A program made the translations under genes and the position numbers. The notes below the pieces were generated by a model. That model saw only the letters and a list, made by a program, of their open reading frames with translations, had not been told where the DNA came from and did no database searches. A DNA stretch of 64,000 nt from Microbacterium hominis NBRC 15708 (lineage in GTDB: Bacteria; Actinomycetota; Actinomycetes; Actinomycetales; Microbacteriaceae): assembly GCF_001592125.1 (NCBI RefSeq), contig NZ_BCWI01000004.1, positions 57,064 to 121,063 of the forward strand, given 5' to 3'. This document shows positions 61,362-64,000 of the stretch, one piece after another (the first letter of the stretch is position 1; each line of letters starts with the position of its first letter).

Positions 61362-62540
61362 TCACGCCGCGGGCAGCGTCACCCGCACGCGCGCTCCGCC
61401 GCGCGCGCCGTCCTCGATCGCGATGCGCCCGCCGTGCGCCTGAACGATGCGCCGGCAGGTCGCGAGTCCCAGCCCCAGCCCCGGCACGTCTCCCGGGTCG
61501 CCGCGCTCCATGACCTCGAACACGCGCTCGCGCAGCTCGGGGGCCACGCCCGGTCCGTTGTCGTCGACCGTGATCGTCCACCCGGCCGGGCCCACCTGCG
61601 CGTCGAGGTCGACGAGGGGGGAGACCCCGGCGGATGCCGCGAACTTCAGCGCATTGGCGAGGAGGTTCTGCAGCAGCACGGCGAGGAGCGTCGGGTCGCA
61701 GACGATCGCGTCGTCGGGCTCGATGCGCACGGTGATCGCGGCGTCGAACGCGGCCACCGCCCGCTCCAGGTCGGCGAGCACGCCCTCCACGATCACACCG
61801 AGCGCCGCGGGCTCGCGGTGGGCCTCCGCCCCGCCCACGCGCGCGTACGCCAGCAGTTCGGTGATCATCGTGCCCATGCGGGATGCCGCGGCATCCGCCC
61901 GCCCCAGCGCCCGCACCGTCCGTGAGCCGTCGCCGTCGTCCAACCCGTCGAGAGCGAGGTCGAGCTGGCCCATGAGCGCGGTGAGGGGGTTGCGCAGGTC
62001 GTGGCTGATCTGGCCGGCGAAGTGCGCGAGCTGATCGTTCGAGCGCTCCAGCTCGTGCGTGAGCCGGCGGAGCTCGAGCACCTCCACGGCCTGCCCGGCG
62101 AGAAGGTCCAGCGCGGCGCTCTGCTCCGCCGTCAGGGTGCCGGTCGTGTCGTCGAAGACGCACAGCGTGCCGATCGCGACGCCCGCGGGCGTGATGAGAG
62201 GGCTGGAGGCGTAGAAGCGCACGCGACCGCGCTCGCCGGTGACGAACGGGTTCGCCGCGAAGCGCTCGTCCGCGCGCGCGTCGCTGACGAAGACGTGCCG
62301 GGCGTCGGGCAGCACGACCGCGCACATCGAGTCCTCGCGATCGCAGATCGCCCCCTCCGCCCCCGACGTGGCCACCTGGTACTGGTATCGGTCGTCGATG
62401 ATGTTGACGGCCGCACCGCTCACGCGGCACAGGGTCGTCGCGAGGCGAGCCAGGCCCTCGAGGTTCGGCTCCGCCGGAGTACCGACGATGCGGTAGTCGG
62501 CGATCGCCTCGGTGCGCGCCGCGGCATCCGTGATCGGCAT
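61362..62540 (-). CDS. GAF-domain sensor histidine kinase
   Basis: A 392-residue cytosolic kinase. Residues about 20-165 form a GAF-like sensor domain (CAVVLPDARHVFVSDAR, IGTLCVFDD). The HisKA helix has the phosphorylated His in QISHDLRNPLTAL (about 185), and the ATPase domain has NLLANALKFA, DDNGPGV and GLGLGLATCRRIVQAHGG. No membrane segment is present, so it senses an intracellular or diffusible signal. No response regulator is next to it. Confidence 0.85.
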   Translation of the reverse strand: MPITDAAARTEAIADYRIVGTPAEPNLEGLARLATTLCRVSGAAVNIIDDRYQYQVATSGAEGAICDREDSMCAVVLPDARHVFVSDARADERFAANPFVTGERGRVRFYASSPLITPAGVAIGTLCVFDDTTGTLTAEQSAALDLLAGQAVEVLELRRLTHELERSNDQLAHFAGQISHDLRNPLTALMGQLDLALDGLDDGDGSRTVRALGRADAAASRMGTMITELLAYARVGGAEAHREPAALGVIVEGVLADLERAVAAFDAAITVRIEPDDAIVCDPTLLAVLLQNLLANALKFAASAGVSPLVDLDAQVGPAGWTITVDDNGPGVAPELRERVFEVMERGDPGDVPGLGLGLATCRRIVQAHGGRIAIEDGARGGARVRVTLPAA

Positions 62541-62610
62541 GGGTTCTCTCCTCCTGGCTGCGACCAGGATAACGGCGGCGTCGCGGCGGTCGGCCGCCTA
62601 GGCTGGAGGG

Positions 62611-63150
62611 ATGGCGACCGGCGCGGTGATGCACACCTTCGATGTCCAGGTGGCGGATGTCGACCGCGGCGTCTACGAGGAGTTGTCGCTGCGCATGGCG
62701 CGGCATCCGTCCGAGACCGACGCCTTCATGGTCACCCGTCTCCTCGCGTACTGCCTCGAGTACGTGGAGGGCATCGCCTTCACCGAGGGCGTGTCGGCCA
62801 CCGACGAGCCCGCCGTGCTCGTGCGCGACGCGACCGGATCGATCACCGCCTGGATCGAGGTGGGCGCCCCCGACGCCGACCGGCTGCACCGCGGCAGCAA
62901 GCTCGCCGACCGCACCGTCGTCTACAGCCACCGCGACCCGGCGAAACTCCTGCCCCTGTGGGCGGGCAAGAAGATCCACCGCGCCGACGCCATCGTGCTG
63001 CGCACCTTCGACCCCGGGTTCGTGGATGCCGCGGCCGCCGCCGTCGAGCGGCGCAACGCCGTCACTCTCTCGGTGACCGAGGGCCAGCTGTACCTCGACG
63101 TCAACGGGACGAGCCTCTCGTCGGCGCTGCACGAGCATCCGCTCGCCTGA
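62611..63150 (+). CDS. yaeQ: YaeQ family protein
   Basis: The 179-residue protein begins MATGAVMHTFDVQVADVDRG and has TRLLAYCLEYVEGIAFTEGV, WIEVGAPDADRLHRGSK and a nuclease-like core, matching YaeQ, a PD-(D/E)XK-fold family of uncertain role (linked to transcription antitermination in enterobacteria). ATG 62611 follows GGAGGG. It is divergent from the kinase, with a 70-bp promoter gap. Confidence 0.85.
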   Translation: MATGAVMHTFDVQVADVDRGVYEELSLRMARHPSETDAFMVTRLLAYCLEYVEGIAFTEGVSATDEPAVLVRDATGSITAWIEVGAPDADRLHRGSKLADRTVVYSHRDPAKLLPLWAGKKIHRADAIVLRTFDPGFVDAAAAAVERRNAVTLSVTEGQLYLDVNGTSLSSALHEHPLA

Positions 63151-63155
63151 CGGCG

Positions 63156-63186
63156 CGTTTCGACGCGCTGCGCCCGCTCAACGGCG
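63156..63186. repeat. REP-like repeat, degenerate copy 3
   Basis: CGTTTCGACGCGCTGCGC followed by CCGCTCAACGGCG is a single-arm, diverged copy of the repeats at 41280 and 49058. It lies just after the YaeQ stop. Confidence 0.6.
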
Positions 63187-63253
63187 GGCTGTGGCGAGTT
63201 CGCTTGGGCTTGCCTTGCTGGCGGACCCGCAGCGGTCGGCCTACGGTGACGGT

Positions 63254-63997
63254 ATGAGCGAGATCGACTCCTCCCACCCCGACGAGCCGCACCGCACCGG
63301 CATCGCGCAGCGACTCAACTGGCTGCGCGCCGGGGTGCTGGGCGCGAACGACGGCATCGTGTCGACGGCCGCGGTGGTGGTCGGTGTCGCCGGTGCGACC
63401 TCGGAGGTCATGCCCGTGCTGCTGGCCGGATCGGCCGCGCTCGTCGGCGGCGCGATCTCGATGGCGCTGGGCGAGTACGTCTCGGTGTCCAGCCAGCGCG
63501 ACACCGAGCGCGCGCTCATCGAGAAGGAGCGCAAGGAGCTCGCCGACGATCCCGAAGCCGAGTTCGTCGAACTCGTCGGGCTGTACCGGGCGCAGGGTCT
63601 GAGCGAGGAGACGGCGACGCGCGTCGCGACCGAGCTCACCGAGCGCGATGCGCTGTCCGCGCACCTCTCGGCCGAGCTCAACATCGATCAGGACGACGTC
63701 GTCAGCCCCTGGCACGCGGCCCTCGCGTCGGCGATCGCGTTCACCGTCGGCGCCCTCCTGCCGATGGCGACGATCCTGCTGCTGCCGCACCCGGCGCGCC
63801 TCATCTGGACCTTCATCGCGGTGCTCGTCGCGCTGGCCGTCACCGGCTACCTCGCCGCCTGGCTCGGCGGGGCCAACCGCGGTCGCGCCATCATGCGCAC
63901 GGTGATCGGCGGGGCGCTCGCGCTCGGGGCGACCTTCCTCGTCGGCACGCTGTTCGCACCGCCGTCGGCTGACCCCGCCCCGCGGCATCCCCCCTGA
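63254..63997 (+). CDS. VIT1/CCC1 family iron/manganese transporter
   Basis: A 247-residue membrane protein with VLGANDGIVSTAAVVVGV in the first helix, GGAISMALGEYVSVSSQRD, a cytosolic metal-binding region rich in Glu (DTERALIEKERKELADDPEAE, about 80-100), and three further helices. By family it moves Fe(II) or Mn(II) out of the cytosol. ATG 63254 is chosen to match the family N-terminus. Confidence 0.88.
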   Translation: MSEIDSSHPDEPHRTGIAQRLNWLRAGVLGANDGIVSTAAVVVGVAGATSEVMPVLLAGSAALVGGAISMALGEYVSVSSQRDTERALIEKERKELADDPEAEFVELVGLYRAQGLSEETATRVATELTERDALSAHLSAELNIDQDDVVSPWHAALASAIAFTVGALLPMATILLLPHPARLIWTFIAVLVALAVTGYLAAWLGGANRGRAIMRTVIGGALALGATFLVGTLFAPPSADPAPRHPP

Positions 63998-64000
63998 CGC

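Noticed and set aside
1..64000. CRISPR arrays, rRNA genes, riboswitches or insertion sequences
   Set aside because: No regularly spaced repeats, rRNA motifs, conserved riboswitch cores or transposase genes were seen.

Overview
The window is a 64-kb stretch of a high-GC actinobacterial chromosome. Small translationally coupled operons (ATGA/GTGA overlaps), frequent GTG starts, a Rossmann-type lactate dehydrogenase, a complete phenylacetate cluster and Tat-exported peroxidases fit Microbacteriaceae, most likely Microbacterium. The genus is an inference from gene content, not a database match.

Layout. (1) 1-2541: the 5' part of an L-lactate dehydrogenase gene, a DUF899 thioredoxin-like gene and a DHA2 drug-efflux MFS gene. 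(2) 2761-2851: tRNA-Ser(CGA). Its last 27 bp recur exactly at 23428-23454, so the 20.6 kb in between has the form of a genomic island inserted in the tRNA 3' end. The original tRNA terminator appears to have been displaced to about 23459-23502. I recognise no integrase inside. (3) Island cargo, about 3.1-23.1 kb, is a detoxification and stress set: alpha/beta hydrolase, YoaK-type membrane protein, bicupin oxalate decarboxylase, a coupled operon of a quinone-reductase-like enzyme with three exporters (MFS_3, MFS, FUSC) and a lipocalin-like protein, a 52-residue His-rich protein, a large ATPase-LuxR regulator, XRE and PucR regulators, PEBP and Dabb proteins, two paralogous UBP-type zinc-finger proteins, a thioredoxin-reductase-like flavoprotein, two NTF2-like proteins, and a DyP peroxidase gene with two compensating C-tract indels.

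(4) 23.7-29.4 kb: a Tat-exported M23 peptidase, then a TetR regulator facing a sugar-type MFS transporter and a GH2 glycosidase across a perfect inverted repeat. (5) 29.8-36.3 kb: a membrane glycosyltransferase coupled to a GH18 protein with two chitin-binding modules, opposite an unusual sensor kinase and its LuxR response regulator. (6) 36.4-39.6 kb: EfeB-type DyP peroxidase, PCu(A)C copper chaperone, CopC and a His/Met-bearing membrane protein. (7) 39.6-49.1 kb: an amino-acid permease, a LysR regulator, and a divergent catabolic operon (two SDRs, polar amino-acid ABC transporter, Asp/Glu-racemase-like protein, flavin monooxygenase). (8) 49.2-61.3 kb: an aldo/keto reductase and the phenylacetate degradation cluster paaABCDE + paaG-like and paaJFHZI, with a divergent TetR regulator (PaaR-like) and two similar palindromic operator candidates. 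No phenylacetate-CoA ligase (paaK) is in the window. (9) 61.4-64.0 kb: a GAF histidine kinase, a YaeQ protein and a VIT1/CCC1 transporter.

REP-like repeats (consensus with GCTCGCTCAACGACCGG) sit at 41.28, 49.06 and 63.16 kb. All homology statements come from reading translated sequence and motifs, with no searches run.
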